The notes under the pieces: model-generated
Seen by the model: the letters and a program-made list of their open reading frames with translations, nothing else
What the model was told of the DNA's origin: nothing
The model's database searches: none
Position numbers and translations under genes: made by a program
Shown: positions 1 through 8,341 of the stretch, piece after piece
How the letters are laid out: each line of letters begins with the position of its first letter
How positions within the stretch are numbered: the stretch's first letter is position 1
Assembly: GCF_022479115.1 (NCBI RefSeq)
Contig: NZ_CP092497.1
Span: forward strand, 434,001 to 498,000
Source: Amycolatopsis sp. EV170708-02-1
GTDB taxonomy: Bacteria > Actinomycetota > Actinomycetes > Mycobacteriales > Pseudonocardiaceae
Direction of reading: 5' to 3'
DNA: 64,000 bases

Positions 1-502
1 AAGCGAGCGCCATCAGGATGGCCATGGCGGCACTGACGTGACCGCTGGGGAAGCTGTTGTGTCCCGGCCCGCGGCCGCCGTCGGGCAGTTCGGGACGGAC
101 GAGCACGTAGAGCTTGAGCAGCTGCGCGGCGACGAGCGGGAGCACGAGGACGCTCAGCGCGGGGATCAGGAGGCCGGGTTTGCGCCGCAGCAGCGCCAGG
201 ACGACGAGCCCGATCCCGGCGGCGCCGATCACGAGCACCATGTCCTGGTCGCGCAGCGGCCCCGCCCAGTCCATTGTGGACCACCGGCCGGACTGCGCGC
301 TCCGGACGACACCGTTCTCCGCGAGCTGCCCGGCCGACGTGTGCACGAACAGCACGTAGGTCACGACGAACGCGACGGCCAGTCCCAGTCCGGTGGCGAG
401 CTGGAACACGGCCCTGGACAGGGTGCGCCTGGTCTCGGCGTGCCGTCCCGGCAGCGGACGGCGGGCGGGGGTCGGCTTCGCTTCGTGGATGAGGAGGGCC
501 AT
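1..502 (-). CDS. PAP2-family membrane phosphatase (3' end outside window)
   Basis: This is the first 167 codons of an integral-membrane PAP2/phosphatidic-acid-phosphatase-like enzyme, which would dephosphorylate a lipid or polyprenyl phosphate at the membrane. An ATG at 502 opens the frame (MALLIHEAKPTP...). Hydrophobic segments follow at about residues 35-55, 85-100 and 105-125. The family motifs K-x5-RP (KLYVLVRP) and SFPSGHVS, which carries the catalytic His, are both present. The downstream His/Asp motif lies beyond position 1. The gene is divergent from the response regulator that starts at 613, and about 110 bp separate them. Family assignment is strong; substrate cannot be told. Confidence 0.85.
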   Translation of the reverse strand, partial: MALLIHEAKPTPARRPLPGRHAETRRTLSRAVFQLATGLGLAVAFVVTYVLFVHTSAGQLAENGVVRSAQSGRWSTMDWAGPLRDQDMVLVIGAAGIGLVVLALLRRKPGLLIPALSVLVLPLVAAQLLKLYVLVRPELPDGGRGPGHNSFPSGHVSAAMAILMALA

Positions 503-612
503 GGGTCCCACTGTCCCCACGCCGTTTAGCCGTGAGGTCCGGACAATGTCATGGTTCTGCTACAAGATCGAGCCGAGTCGCACACGCGCGGAGAGATCCG
601 AATAATGGCGGC

Positions 613-1302
613 GTGGCAAGTGTCCTTGTGATCGAAGACGACGCGTCCGTGCGGGAGGGGCTGGAACTCGCGCTGCGACGGCAGGCGCACACCGTGTACA
701 CCGCCGAGAGCGGTGAGCTGGGGCTGGAGAAACTGCGGGTGTTCCAGCCCGACATCGTCGTGCTGGACCTGATGCTCCCCGGCATCGACGGCTTCGAGAC
801 CTGCCGCCGCATCCGCTCGGCGGGTGAGGTGCCGATCATCATGCTCACCGCCCGCAGCGACGACTTCGACATCGTGGCCGGGCTGGAGGCGGGCGCCGAC
901 GACTACGTCACCAAGCCGATCGAGCCGCGCGTGCTCGACGCCCGGATCCGGGCGGTGCTGCGGCGCGCGGTGAGCGAGAAGCCCGCGAGCGACGACGCCG
1001 CCGGGGAACGGCACGGCGGCCTGGTCATCGACCGGGCCGGGCTGGTGGTCACGAAGAACGGCGAGCCGGTCTCGCTCACCCCCACCGAGCTGAAACTGCT
1101 GCTGGAGCTGTCGCGCACGCCGGGCCAGGTCTACAGCCGCCAGCAGATCCTCTCCGCCGTCTGGGATCACGACTACCTCGGCGACTCCCGGCTGGTCGAC
1201 GCCTGTGTCCAGCGGCTGCGGGCGAAGATCGAAGACGTGCCCGCGAAACCCGAACACGTCCAGACCGTCCGCGGCTTCGGGTACCGGTTCGGCCGTTCAT
1301 GA
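613..1302 (+). CDS. OmpR/PhoB-family response regulator
   Basis: A two-component DNA-binding response regulator of 229 residues. The receiver domain begins VASVLVIEDD with the acidic pair near residues 9-10. The phospho-acceptor Asp is about residue 52 (VVLDLMLPG) and the conserved Lys lies in DYVTKPIEP. A C-terminal winged helix (LTPTELKLLLEL ... VRGFGYRF) completes the OmpR layout. I chose GTG 613 because the receiver fold begins there; an upstream in-frame ATG at 532 adds a non-homologous tail. Its stop overlaps the kinase start (ATGA), so the two are translationally coupled. With the third gene the order is regulator-kinase-GerMN lipoprotein, like mtrA-mtrB-lpqB. Confidence 0.93.
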   Translation: MASVLVIEDDASVREGLELALRRQAHTVYTAESGELGLEKLRVFQPDIVVLDLMLPGIDGFETCRRIRSAGEVPIIMLTARSDDFDIVAGLEAGADDYVTKPIEPRVLDARIRAVLRRAVSEKPASDDAAGERHGGLVIDRAGLVVTKNGEPVSLTPTELKLLLELSRTPGQVYSRQQILSAVWDHDYLGDSRLVDACVQRLRAKIEDVPAKPEHVQTVRGFGYRFGRS

Positions 1303-2702
1303 GGCTGCTCTCCGGGCTGCGGCCCCGGCTCATCCTGGCCTTCGCGGCGATGACGATCATCGGGGCGGCGGCCGCGGCGGGGGCCAGCTACGTCTCGGCC
1401 CGGACCGAGATCCTCGAGGCGGTCCAGGACGCGGCGATGAACCAGCTGAAGGACCGGGTCAGCGCCTACGGCCGCCCGCTGTCCACGCCGCCGACCCAGG
1501 ATCAGCTCAACGACTTCGCCGGCAGCCTGCGCTTGAACGCCGTCGCGGTCTACCGCGATATGCGATCGGTCAACGGGCCGGACCTGACCACCTTCTCCCC
1601 CGAGCTACGGCAGACCGTCGCGAGCGACGGCCGTATCCAGTTCCAGCGCGTGGACCGCGGCACCATCCCGGAACTGCTGGTCGGGCTGCCGGTGCTGGCC
1701 CGGCAACCCGACGGGACGATGAGGAACAGCGGCGTCGAGGTGTACTCGCTCACGTCACTAGTGCAGCAGCAACAGGCCATCGACGAACTCGCGAAATCCG
1801 CCTGGCAGACGGCCGCGCTCGTCCTTCCGCTGGCCGTCGCGCTCGCCCTGCTGGCGGCGAGACAGGTGCTCAGGCCGGTCCGGGCGCTCAACACCGCCGC
1901 CGCACAGCTCGGCGAGGGCAGGCTCGACGTCCGGCTGCCTGCCAAGGGCTCCGACGAGCTGGCCGAACTGGTCACGACCTTCAACAACACCGCCGCCGAA
2001 CTGGAGCGCACGGTCGGGGAGCTGAGAGCCATGGAGGCCGACGCCCGCCGGTTCGTGGCCGACGTCTCGCACGAGCTCCGCACCCCGCTCGCCGCGATGA
2101 ACGCGGTCACCGACGTCCTCGACGAAGACGCCGAGACACTGCCGCCCGACACCGCCGTCGCGGCGCGGCTGGTCTCCGGCGAGACCCGGCGGCTGACCCG
2201 GCTGGTGCAGGACCTGGTCGAGATCTCCCGGTTCGACGCCGGCCGCGCCGAACTCGTCCTCGACGAATGGGATCTCGCGACGGCGATCCGGGACAGTCTC
2301 GACGCGAGGGGCTGGCGCGACGGCGAAGGCTTGGTCACCGACCTGCCGGAGGGCGTCCTAGCCCGGGTCGACCGGCGGCGGCTCGACCTGATCGTGGCCA
2401 ACCTCGTCGGCAACGCGTTCCGGCACGGCGCGGCCCCGGTCGAAGTGCGGCTGCGCGACGACGGCGGCGAAGTCACCCTGACGGTCGAAGATCACGGACC
2501 CGGGATCGATCCCGCGGTCCTGCCGCACGTGTTCGACCGGTTCACCAAGGCCGACACCGCCCGTGCCCGGTCGGAAGGCAGCGGGCTGGGCCTGGCGATC
2601 GCGCTGGAGAACGCCCGCCTGCACGGCGGCGACATCACGGCGGCCGACAGCGGGCACGGTGCCCGGTTCGTGCTGCGCCTGCCCGCAGGAGGGACGCGAT
2701 GA
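1299..2702 (+). CDS. Sensor histidine kinase (MtrB-like layout)
   Basis: A 467-residue membrane histidine kinase that would phosphorylate the response regulator encoded just upstream. A first membrane helix lies at about 10-35, followed by an extracytoplasmic loop of roughly 130 residues and a second helix at about 170-190. HAMP follows (VLRPVRALNTAAAQLGEG), then the H-box DVSHELRTPLAAM with phospho-acceptor His about 258, the N-box (ANLVGNAFRHG) and the G-boxes (DHGPGIDP, GSGLGLAIA). The ATG overlaps the regulator stop and its TGA overlaps the lipoprotein ATG (2699), so the three genes form one coupled operon. The sensed signal is unknown; the GerMN lipoprotein partner suggests an envelope cue. 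Confidence 0.93.
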   Translation: MRLLSGLRPRLILAFAAMTIIGAAAAAGASYVSARTEILEAVQDAAMNQLKDRVSAYGRPLSTPPTQDQLNDFAGSLRLNAVAVYRDMRSVNGPDLTTFSPELRQTVASDGRIQFQRVDRGTIPELLVGLPVLARQPDGTMRNSGVEVYSLTSLVQQQQAIDELAKSAWQTAALVLPLAVALALLAARQVLRPVRALNTAAAQLGEGRLDVRLPAKGSDELAELVTTFNNTAAELERTVGELRAMEADARRFVADVSHELRTPLAAMNAVTDVLDEDAETLPPDTAVAARLVSGETRRLTRLVQDLVEISRFDAGRAELVLDEWDLATAIRDSLDARGWRDGEGLVTDLPEGVLARVDRRRLDLIVANLVGNAFRHGAAPVEVRLRDDGGEVTLTVEDHGPGIDPAVLPHVFDRFTKADTARARSEGSGLGLAIALENARLHGGDITAADSGHGARFVLRLPAGGTR

Positions 2703-3196
2703 GGAAGACCCGCGTACTGCTCGCCCTCGCGGCCGCCGCGCTGACGGCGGCCTGCGGCGTCCAGCCGACCGGCGTCGTCCCGGCCGGGCCGGGGCCGTCG
2801 ATCCGCGCCACCGCGGGGCAGAGCTTCCTCGGCGGCCTGACGCTGTACTTCGTCTCCGACGGCCGGGTGATCCCGGTGACCCGGCCCAGCGAAGGCTTCA
2901 TCTCCCCCGAAGGCGCGATCACACTGCTGCTGAAGGGACCGACGGAACGGGAAGCCGCGCAAGGGCTCACCACGTTCGTCCCGCCGGAGGTGGGGCGGGT
3001 CGAGGTGTACTCGGGCGACCCGGCGTCCATGGTGGTGCCGTTCCCGGTCCGGAAGTTGTCCAACCAGGCCATCAACCAGCTGGTCTGCACGGCGATCGCG
3101 GCCTCGATGGCGAGCGACCGGACTCCGCGGCCCCAAGGGGTCAACGTGACCTCGCCGGACGGGCCGATGTACTTCCAATCCTGCAAAGCGGACTGA
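2699..3196 (+). CDS. GerMN-domain lipoprotein (LpqB-like, short)
   Basis: A 165-residue secreted lipoprotein. The signal peptide ends in a lipobox (LTAACGV), which places the lipidated Cys near residue 19. The rest resembles a GerMN domain: a strand pair reading LYFVSDGRVIPVTR, then a helix and TLLLKGPTEREAAQGLTTFVP. GerMN-bearing LpqB is encoded after mtrA-mtrB and modulates MtrB. This protein follows a regulator and kinase in the same order with an ATGA overlap, so it may play the same accessory role. It is far shorter than LpqB (about 580 residues) and lacks the C-terminal beta-propeller-like part. The link to LpqB is inference from synteny and domain type. Confidence 0.75.
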   Translation: MRKTRVLLALAAAALTAACGVQPTGVVPAGPGPSIRATAGQSFLGGLTLYFVSDGRVIPVTRPSEGFISPEGAITLLLKGPTEREAAQGLTTFVPPEVGRVEVYSGDPASMVVPFPVRKLSNQAINQLVCTAIAASMASDRTPRPQGVNVTSPDGPMYFQSCKAD

Positions 3197-3392
3197 ATTC
3201 GTCACTCACAGTGCTCACATAAAAGCACTTCTCGTATCTGTACGGACGTGAGCCTCTTTTGGTTCAACGATCAAGGTAACTGTGGGCGAACACACTCGGG
3301 CGTGACATTGCCGTGTCCTTTTCGTAATGTTGCCCGGAGCTCGCGGCCCCCGACGCGAGTTCCCGTCCCCGAAGTGGTGAGTGATCAGAGAA

Positions 3393-4061
3393 ATGGCCGG
3401 CAGACATCGCAAGAACAAGGCTCCGCAGTGGAAGCTCCCCGCGGGTATCGCGGCAGCGGTCGCCACGGCGCTCCCGGCGTCGATGTGGCTGACCTCCGCG
3501 GGTTCCCCCGACGTCGAAGCGGCCAGCGCCGCGCTCGCGCTGAAGGCTCCCCCGGTCTCCAGCGTGACTCCCCCGCCGTCGACCAGCAGCACCCCGCCCT
3601 CCAGCACGAGTACCCCGCCCCCGTCGACCTCCTCGGCTCCCCCGAAGCCGACGACGTCGACCAAGGCCCCCGCCCCGGTCAAGAAGACCGTGCCCGCCGC
3701 GACGGCGTGCTCGACCAGCCTCGCCGGCACCAAGCCGCACGTGGCCCAGGTCGGTAACCACGTCAAGGCGAAGTTCGGCGTGACGAACGTCGGCGGTGTC
3801 GCCGGCCGGGCGAACGCCAGCGACCACCCCTCCGGCCTCGCGCTGGACTTCATGGTGGACACCGCCACCGGCAACGCCATCGCCGAGTACCTCATGGCCA
3901 ACCAGAAGGACTTCGGCATCACCTACGTCATCTGGCGCCAGCGCTACAACGACGGCAGCGGCTGGGACACCATGGAGGACCGCGGCGGCGCGACCGCCAA
4001 CCACATGGACCACGTCCACGTCTCCTTCGCCAAGAGCGCGAAGGTGAACGTCAGCTGCTAA
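3393..4061 (+). CDS. Secreted M15-like / ARB_07466-type C-terminal domain protein
   Basis: An exported protein of about 222 residues. The N-terminus ([28 protein letters not shown]) is a signal or anchor segment. A long Pro/Ser/Thr-rich linker with repeated TPPPST-like units follows at about residues 45-95. The globular C-terminal domain starts at [12 protein letters not shown]. It carries the pattern [14 protein letters not shown] ... HMDHVHVSF, the His/Asp/His arrangement of metal-binding D-Ala-D-Ala peptidase-like folds. A role in cell-wall turnover is plausible but enzymatic activity is not proven. A GTG at 3381 is an alternative start. The stop overlaps that of rnhA tail-to-tail by 4 nt. 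Confidence 0.75.
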   Translation: MAGRHRKNKAPQWKLPAGIAAAVATALPASMWLTSAGSPDVEAASAALALKAPPVSSVTPPPSTSSTPPSSTSTPPPSTSSAPPKPTTSTKAPAPVKKTVPAATACSTSLAGTKPHVAQVGNHVKAKFGVTNVGGVAGRANASDHPSGLALDFMVDTATGNAIAEYLMANQKDFGITYVIWRQRYNDGSGWDTMEDRGGATANHMDHVHVSFAKSAKVNVSC

Positions 4062-4540
4062 CCGTGCCGGGCGGACCGCTCGCCGGGCTGGATCACGGGT
4101 CGCCCCACGACCTCTTCCAAGCCTTTGACGGCGAGCCGGTCCGCTCGCTCGTTCTCCGGATGCCCGGCGTGGCCCTTGACCCAATGCCACTCGACGTCGT
4201 GCCGTGACGCGGCTTCGTCGAGACGGCGCCACAGGTCGGCGTTCTTGACCGGGGTCTTGGCCGAGGTCATCCAGCCGTTGTTCTTCCAGTTCCGCACCCA
4301 GCTGGTGATGCCGTTCCGGACGTAGGTGCTGTCGGTGTAGATGTCGACCGTGACCCGGCGCTTCAGGCTTTCCAGCGCCTCGATCGGCGCGGTCAGTTCC
4401 ATCCGGTTGTTCGTGGTCGGCCCGGGGTCCCCGCCGTAGATCTCCTTCTCGACGGTGCCGTACCGCAGCACCGCGCCCCAGCCGCCGGGACCGGGATTCC
4501 CGCTGCACGCGCCATCGGTGTAGATCTCGACTTCCGCCAC
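4058..4540 (-). CDS. rnhA: Ribonuclease HI
   Basis: A 160-residue RNase HI, which cleaves the RNA strand of RNA:DNA hybrids. All signature elements are visible: [18 protein letters not shown] with the first catalytic Asp, [14 protein letters not shown] with the catalytic Glu, [12 protein letters not shown] with the second Asp, and [20 protein letters not shown] with the last Asp. Length matches the classical single-domain enzyme without an N-terminal hybrid-binding domain. It lies 22 bp downstream of dinB on the same strand and may be co-transcribed with it. Confidence 0.96.
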   Translation of the reverse strand: MAEVEIYTDGACSGNPGPGGWGAVLRYGTVEKEIYGGDPGPTTNNRMELTAPIEALESLKRRVTVDIYTDSTYVRNGITSWVRNWKNNGWMTSAKTPVKNADLWRRLDEAASRHDVEWHWVKGHAGHPENERADRLAVKGLEEVVGRPVIQPGERSARHG

Positions 4541-4562
4541 CGGGACACCCTAGCGACGGGGT

Positions 4563-5753
4563 TCAGTCCGGCAAGAGCGGCACCCACGGCTCCTCGACCT
4601 GTCCCAGATGCACCGCGCGCGTGATGGACTTCGAGCCGAACCGGTCCCGGACGGTGTCGAGCGTCGAGTCGAGCGCGTCCCTCGGCTTCGCCCCGAACGG
4701 CAGGGCCAGCTGGATCGCGTCGTCCTTCGACAGGTTCGTGAGCGCGAGCCCGATCAGGGTGAGGCCGCGTTCGTCGATCAGCGGTCTCGCCGTCGCGAGC
4801 AGGTCACGCGCGGCCGCGACGATCGCGCCGGTCTGCTCGGTCGCCTCCATGAGGGTGTGCGAACGCGTCGCCTTCGTGAAATCGGCGAACCGCATCCGCA
4901 GCACGACGGTGCGGCACACCCGGTGCGCGGCACGCAGGCGGCGGGCGAGCCGATCGGCCAGGGTCAGCAGCGTCGCGTCGAGTTCGGCAGGCGAACGCGG
5001 CCTGCTGCCGTGCGCGCGCTGCGCCCCGATCGACCGGCGGCGACGGCCCGTCTGCACCCGGCGGGGATCGTCGTTGTGGGACAAGGCGTGCAGATGCGCG
5101 CCGACGCCGCGGCCGAGCATCCGGACGAGCTCCTTCTCCCCGAACCCCTCCATCTGCCCGACCGTCGTCACCCCGCGCTCGCGGAGCTTCCGCGCCGTCA
5201 CCTTGCCCACCCCCCACAGCCGCTCGACCGGGAGCGGATGCAGGAACTCCAGCTCCTTGTCGTGCGGCACGACAAGGAGGCCGTCGGGTTTCGCGACCCC
5301 GCTGGCCACCTTCGCGAGGAACTTCGTCCTGGCGACGCCGACCGTGATCGGCAGGCCGACCTGCTCCAGGACGTCCTTCCGCAGCTTCGCGGCGATCCGG
5401 CTCGGCGTGCCCGCGATCTTCAGCAGCCCGCCGACGTCGAGGAAGGCCTCGTCGATCGAAATGCCTTCCACGAGCGGCGTCGTGTTGCCGAAGACCTCGA
5501 AGACCGCCTTGCTCGCCGCCGAATACGCGCGCATCCGGGGCGGGACCACGATCGCGTCCGGGCACAGCCGCCGCGCCTGGCCGCCGCCCATCGCCGTGCG
5601 CACGCCGAACGCCTTCGCCTCGTAGCTGGCCGCCAGCACGACACCGCCGCCGACGATCACCGGGCGCCCGCGGAGCCTCGGGTCGTCACGTTGCTCGACC
5701 GACGCGTAGAACGAGTCCAGGTCGGCGTGCAGGATGGGACCCTCGGTCGTCAT
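4563..5753 (-). CDS. dinB: DNA polymerase IV (Y-family)
   Basis: A Y-family translesion polymerase of 396 residues. Palm and fingers begin ILHADLDSFYASVEQ with the first metal-binding Asp. The YSAASK motif and the catalytic ISIDEAFLDVGG with Asp-Glu follow. The thumb has a helix-hairpin-helix (LWGVGKVTARKLRERGVTTVGQM). The little-finger domain ends near FGSKSITRAVHLG. I chose the ATG at 5753; a longer frame to 5789 adds 12 unrelated residues and runs through the LexA-box palindrome. No clear beta-clamp peptide was identified at the C-terminus. The adjacent LexA-type site implies SOS induction. Confidence 0.95.
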   Translation of the reverse strand: MTTEGPILHADLDSFYASVEQRDDPRLRGRPVIVGGGVVLAASYEAKAFGVRTAMGGGQARRLCPDAIVVPPRMRAYSAASKAVFEVFGNTTPLVEGISIDEAFLDVGGLLKIAGTPSRIAAKLRKDVLEQVGLPITVGVARTKFLAKVASGVAKPDGLLVVPHDKELEFLHPLPVERLWGVGKVTARKLRERGVTTVGQMEGFGEKELVRMLGRGVGAHLHALSHNDDPRRVQTGRRRRSIGAQRAHGSRPRSPAELDATLLTLADRLARRLRAAHRVCRTVVLRMRFADFTKATRSHTLMEATEQTGAIVAAARDLLATARPLIDERGLTLIGLALTNLSKDDAIQLALPFGAKPRDALDSTLDTVRDRFGSKSITRAVHLGQVEEPWVPLLPD

Positions 5754-5754
5754 A

Positions 5755-5766
5755 GAACATATGTTC
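5755..5766 (-). promoter_or_regulatory. LexA (SOS) box at dinB
   Basis: GAACATATGTTC is a perfect 12-bp palindrome that begins one base upstream of the dinB ATG. It matches the GAAC-N4-GTTC core of LexA boxes in actinobacteria. Binding here would cover the translation start or the start of a leaderless transcript. Confidence 0.7.
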
Positions 5767-5795
5767 GCATCAAATGGCGCAGTGGCCAAGCGGTC

Positions 5796-6788
5796 TCACC
5801 CGAGCGTTCCCGCCAGGGCCGAAGCGAGGAGGGCGACGGTGCGATCGTCGTCTTCGGCCAGGTCGCGCAGCACGTCCAGCGCGAGCGCGGGCGGCATCTC
5901 GACGAGGGCCTGGGTGAGGCGGATCCGCGCCGCGGGTTCCGCGGTGGCGAGCTCGCCGGTCAACGCGCTCATGATCCGGCCAGCGGTGCCGTCGTCACGT
6001 GCCAAGGCGCCGAGGACCTCGGCCGCCTCGACGTCGGTCGTGCCCTCGACCACCATGCGGACGAGCTCCGGCACGGCCGTGTCCTCACCACGCGCCCCCA
6101 GGGCGAGCGCGGCGCGGGCACGGACCGCCGGGTCCGCGTCGCCGAGTGCCTCCGCCAGCGCCGCGGTCGCCTCGGCACCGGGCATCCCGGCGATCGCGAG
6201 GATCGCGCGCCGCCGGACGTCGACGTCCTCCGAACGCGCGCCGGACGCCAGGCTCGCCACGCCGTCACCGCCCGCCCTCGCGAGAGCCCAGCGCAGCGCT
6301 CCGGCGACGTTCGGATCGGCTTCGGCGAGCACCGCACCGGCCAGCAGCTCGGTGGGGACCGGGGCGTCCTCGGCCGGGGAAAGAACGGCCTGCTGCCGTC
6401 GCGCGGCGTGGGGCGAGTTGAGCCCGTGCAGGAGCTCGACGATGCGCAAGACCCCTTCCCAGCCCGTGGGTGCCGAACCGTCGACCGCGCGGAGCCGGTC
6501 GAGCAGCTCCTGCTCCCGGTTCAGGCGCTCCTCGGTCCGCTTGATGAGGTCGCGGACGAGATCGGACGGCTCGAAGGCCGGATCCTCCAGGGCGCGTCCG
6601 ATCTCGCGCAGCGACAAGCCGAGGGACCGCAGGCTCTCCACGTGGAAGATCCGGCGGATGTCCTCGTCGGAGTACTCGCGGTAGCCGCCGAAGGTGCGGC
6701 CGGTCGGCCGCACCAGCCCGAGGGAGTCGTAATGCCGGAGCATCCGGCTGCTCACCCCCGAGCGGCGCGCCACCTCACCGATCAGCAT
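5796..6788 (-). CDS. MerR-family regulator fused to HEAT repeats
   Basis: A 330-residue protein with an N-terminal MerR winged helix (MLIGEVARRSGVSSRMLRHYDSLGLV) and the MerR coiled-coil dimerisation helix at about residues 70-105. Where most MerR proteins have a ligand-binding domain, this one has a run of HEAT-like helical repeats (RRRAILAIAGMPGAEATAALAEALG and similar) at about 130-325. HEAT repeats usually bind proteins, so the effector may be a protein, possibly the HEAT product encoded just upstream. Its ATG overlaps the stop of that gene. A MerR-type operator lies upstream of the pair at 7466-7488, which suggests autoregulation. Confidence 0.85.
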   Translation of the reverse strand: MLIGEVARRSGVSSRMLRHYDSLGLVRPTGRTFGGYREYSDEDIRRIFHVESLRSLGLSLREIGRALEDPAFEPSDLVRDLIKRTEERLNREQELLDRLRAVDGSAPTGWEGVLRIVELLHGLNSPHAARRQQAVLSPAEDAPVPTELLAGAVLAEADPNVAGALRWALARAGGDGVASLASGARSEDVDVRRRAILAIAGMPGAEATAALAEALGDADPAVRARAALALGARGEDTAVPELVRMVVEGTTDVEAAEVLGALARDDGTAGRIMSALTGELATAEPAARIRLTQALVEMPPALALDVLRDLAEDDDRTVALLASALAGTLG

Positions 6789-7447
6789 CAGGCCCCCTCC
6801 GGTCCCAGCGCGACGATCCGTTTCGACTCGTCGAAACCGGCGTCCGGGTCGCGCAGGAGCCGCTCCGTGGCGTGGGCGTGCGCCCGCACCTCCAGGTCGG
6901 CACTCGCCGAGCCCGCCCGCAAGACGGGCTCGATCACGGTCCCGAGCGCGACGAGCGCCCTGCTGAGGCTCAGCCGGACCGTCCGGTCGCCCCGGCCGAA
7001 CTGGTCGGCCAGGTCACGGGCCAGCCGAGGCCGCTCCCCGTCGGGGACGAGGACGACGGCGGCACGCCACGCGCTCCGGGCGACCTCGTCGTCGGCGTCG
7101 TGCAGCAGCGACCTCGTGATCGCGGGCCACGCGGCGCGGTCCCCGATCTTGGACAGCGTGTGCAACGCCTGGCTCCGGGCCTGGGCGACCTCCGAACCGA
7201 GCTCGGCCAGCAGCACCGGCACCGTGTCCGCCGCGGGCAGCCGGGTCAACGCCCAGGTCAGCATGTCCCGGACGTAGAAGTCCGGCTCGATCGCGCACCG
7301 CGCCACGAGCGGGCCGACGAACCGGACGTCCGGATGCGTCCCGGCCGCCAGCGCCGCCTGGAGCCGTGTCGACGAGCTGTCGGAGCCCAGCGCGTCGAGC
7401 ACGCGCAGGTCCGGTGAAGTCCTCTGTGTCGTGTTGATGGGGATCAC
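6788..7447 (-). CDS. HEAT-repeat protein, partner of the MerR-HEAT regulator
   Basis: A protein of about 219 residues made almost wholly of HEAT/PBS-lyase-like helical repeats, for example FYVRDMLTWALTRLPAADTVPVLLAELG and EVAQARSQALHTLSKIGDRAAWPAITRSLL. No catalytic motif is visible, so it is probably a protein-binding scaffold. The start is uncertain. GTG 7447 has GGAG eight bases upstream. The perfect anti-16S string AGGAGGTGATC actually overlaps this GTG and would suit a start a few codons later, but no standard start codon lies there. It shares an ATGA junction with the downstream MerR-HEAT gene and is preceded by the 7466-7488 operator. Confidence 0.75.
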   Translation of the reverse strand: MIPINTTQRTSPDLRVLDALGSDSSSTRLQAALAAGTHPDVRFVGPLVARCAIEPDFYVRDMLTWALTRLPAADTVPVLLAELGSEVAQARSQALHTLSKIGDRAAWPAITRSLLHDADDEVARSAWRAAVVLVPDGERPRLARDLADQFGRGDRTVRLSLSRALVALGTVIEPVLRAGSASADLEVRAHAHATERLLRDPDAGFDESKRIVALGPEGA

Positions 7448-7465
7448 CTCCTGCGCTCCAGTGAA

Positions 7466-7488
7466 GACCTTGTCACGATGTCAAGGTC
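7466..7488 (-). promoter_or_regulatory. MerR-type operator/promoter of the HEAT-MerR operon
   Basis: The arms GACCTTG (7482-7488 read on the minus strand) and CAAGGTC (7466-7472) are perfect inverted repeats separated by 9 bp. A TTGACC -35 element sits in the outer arm, and a 19-bp spacer separates it from a weak -10 (TTCACT). The overlong spacer with a dyad inside it is characteristic of promoters activated by MerR proteins through DNA distortion. A close relative of this site occurs at 48959-48982. Confidence 0.65.
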
Positions 7489-7509
7489 AAGTCCGGCGCT
7501 CCACCGCGA

Positions 7510-7803
7510 TCAGTCGAACGGGGGTCCGGAGTAGGAGACCCGGTGCTTGAAGACCTCGCCGTCCAGGATTTCGGCGGAGTACGTCGGCCTAGGCGAGACC
7601 GCGCGCCAGGCGTTCAGTACCTCCTCCGACTCCCAGCACTCGAAGATGTTCACCCGGCCCGGTTCGAGGGTGTCCGCCGAGATCACCAGGTCGAGGCAGC
7701 CGGGATGGGCCCGCGCCTTCTCGACGATCACCTGGTGTCCTTCGACGTATCGGTCCCGTTCCTCCGGGGCGACGTACACCTTTCCCGCCACGATCACCGT
7801 CAT
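7510..7803 (-). CDS. Antibiotic biosynthesis monooxygenase (ABM)-fold protein
   Basis: A 97-residue small protein with the dimeric alpha/beta-barrel ABM pattern: MTVIVAGKVYVAPEERDRYVEG, the helix HQVIVEKARAHPGCLDLVIS, then the strand VNIFECWESEEVLNAW. ABM proteins act as small oxygenases, heme-degrading enzymes or stress proteins, and the substrate here is unknown. I chose the ATG at 7803 because the fold begins there; the frame stays open to 7866. The stop of the DUF6010 gene lies 26 bp upstream on the same strand, so the two may share a transcript. Confidence 0.75.
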   Translation of the reverse strand: MTVIVAGKVYVAPEERDRYVEGHQVIVEKARAHPGCLDLVISADTLEPGRVNIFECWESEEVLNAWRAVSPRPTYSAEILDGEVFKHRVSYSGPPFD

Positions 7804-7828
7804 TTCAGCGTCCTTTCGTCCGGTCGGT

Positions 7829-8248
7829 TCACCCCACCGACGAACGGGGACGACGCGAACCGACACGGGCGCGGACGAAATCCGTCACCGATCGCCCGCC
7901 GGCGAAACACCAGATCGCGATCACCGGGTCGCAGATCGCGCAGCCGAACGAGGAATCGTCCAGGAACGGGATGATCGGGGCGCCCTTCAGATGGTGCACG
8001 ACGTCCCAAGCCGTGTGCAGCAGCCAGCCGATCCCGATGAACGTCCACGATTCGAGCCCGCGGTACGCCACATAGGCCATCAGCGCGGTGAAGACGAGTT
8101 CCCAGATCCCGAGCCCACCGCCGCTGGCGTAGGCCGCGCCCGCACCGGCGATCATGACCGCGTTGAAGCGGCGGCGGTGCGGCTCGTGGATCAACGACAT
8201 CAGGACGACATAGGCGAGGCCGACGAGAATCGGCGCGATGATCATCAT
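7829..8248 (-). CDS. DUF6010-family membrane protein
   Basis: A small membrane protein of 139 residues with about four hydrophobic helices. The conserved string HEPHRRRFNAVMIAGAGAAY, then FIGIGWLLHTAWDVVHHL and SSFGCAICDPVIAIWCF match the DUF6010 signature as I recall it. His residues cluster at membrane boundaries and a CxxC-like Cys pair is present, but the function of the family is not known to me. It is divergent from the GlxA-type regulator at 8342 with 93 bp between them, and precedes the ABM gene. Confidence 0.7.
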   Translation of the reverse strand: MMIIAPILVGLAYVVLMSLIHEPHRRRFNAVMIAGAGAAYASGGGLGIWELVFTALMAYVAYRGLESWTFIGIGWLLHTAWDVVHHLKGAPIIPFLDDSSFGCAICDPVIAIWCFAGGRSVTDFVRARVGSRRPRSSVG

Positions 8249-8341
8249 GGTTCGACGCTAGAACCGGGCGGCCCCCGCTCCCAGTGGCGTGAACGACGCC
8301 TTCCAACGGGATCTCGCCATCGGGCGGGTACGTTGCGGTCC

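Noticed and set aside
3197..3392. Riboswitch (cyclic-di-AMP type) before the secreted M15-like gene
   Set aside because: Such riboswitches often precede wall-enzyme genes in actinomycetes, but I could not find the characteristic conserved sequence here.
5775..5800. A tRNA D-arm-like string (ggcgcagtggccaagcggtc)
   Set aside because: No matching acceptor stem, anticodon arm or T-loop follows within 90 bases; it overlaps the end of the MerR-HEAT gene.
7436..7447. Non-canonical ATC start for the HEAT gene behind a perfect AGGAGGTGATC
   Set aside because: The spacing is attractive, but GTG 7447 with an upstream GGAG is adequate, and ATC initiation would need direct evidence.
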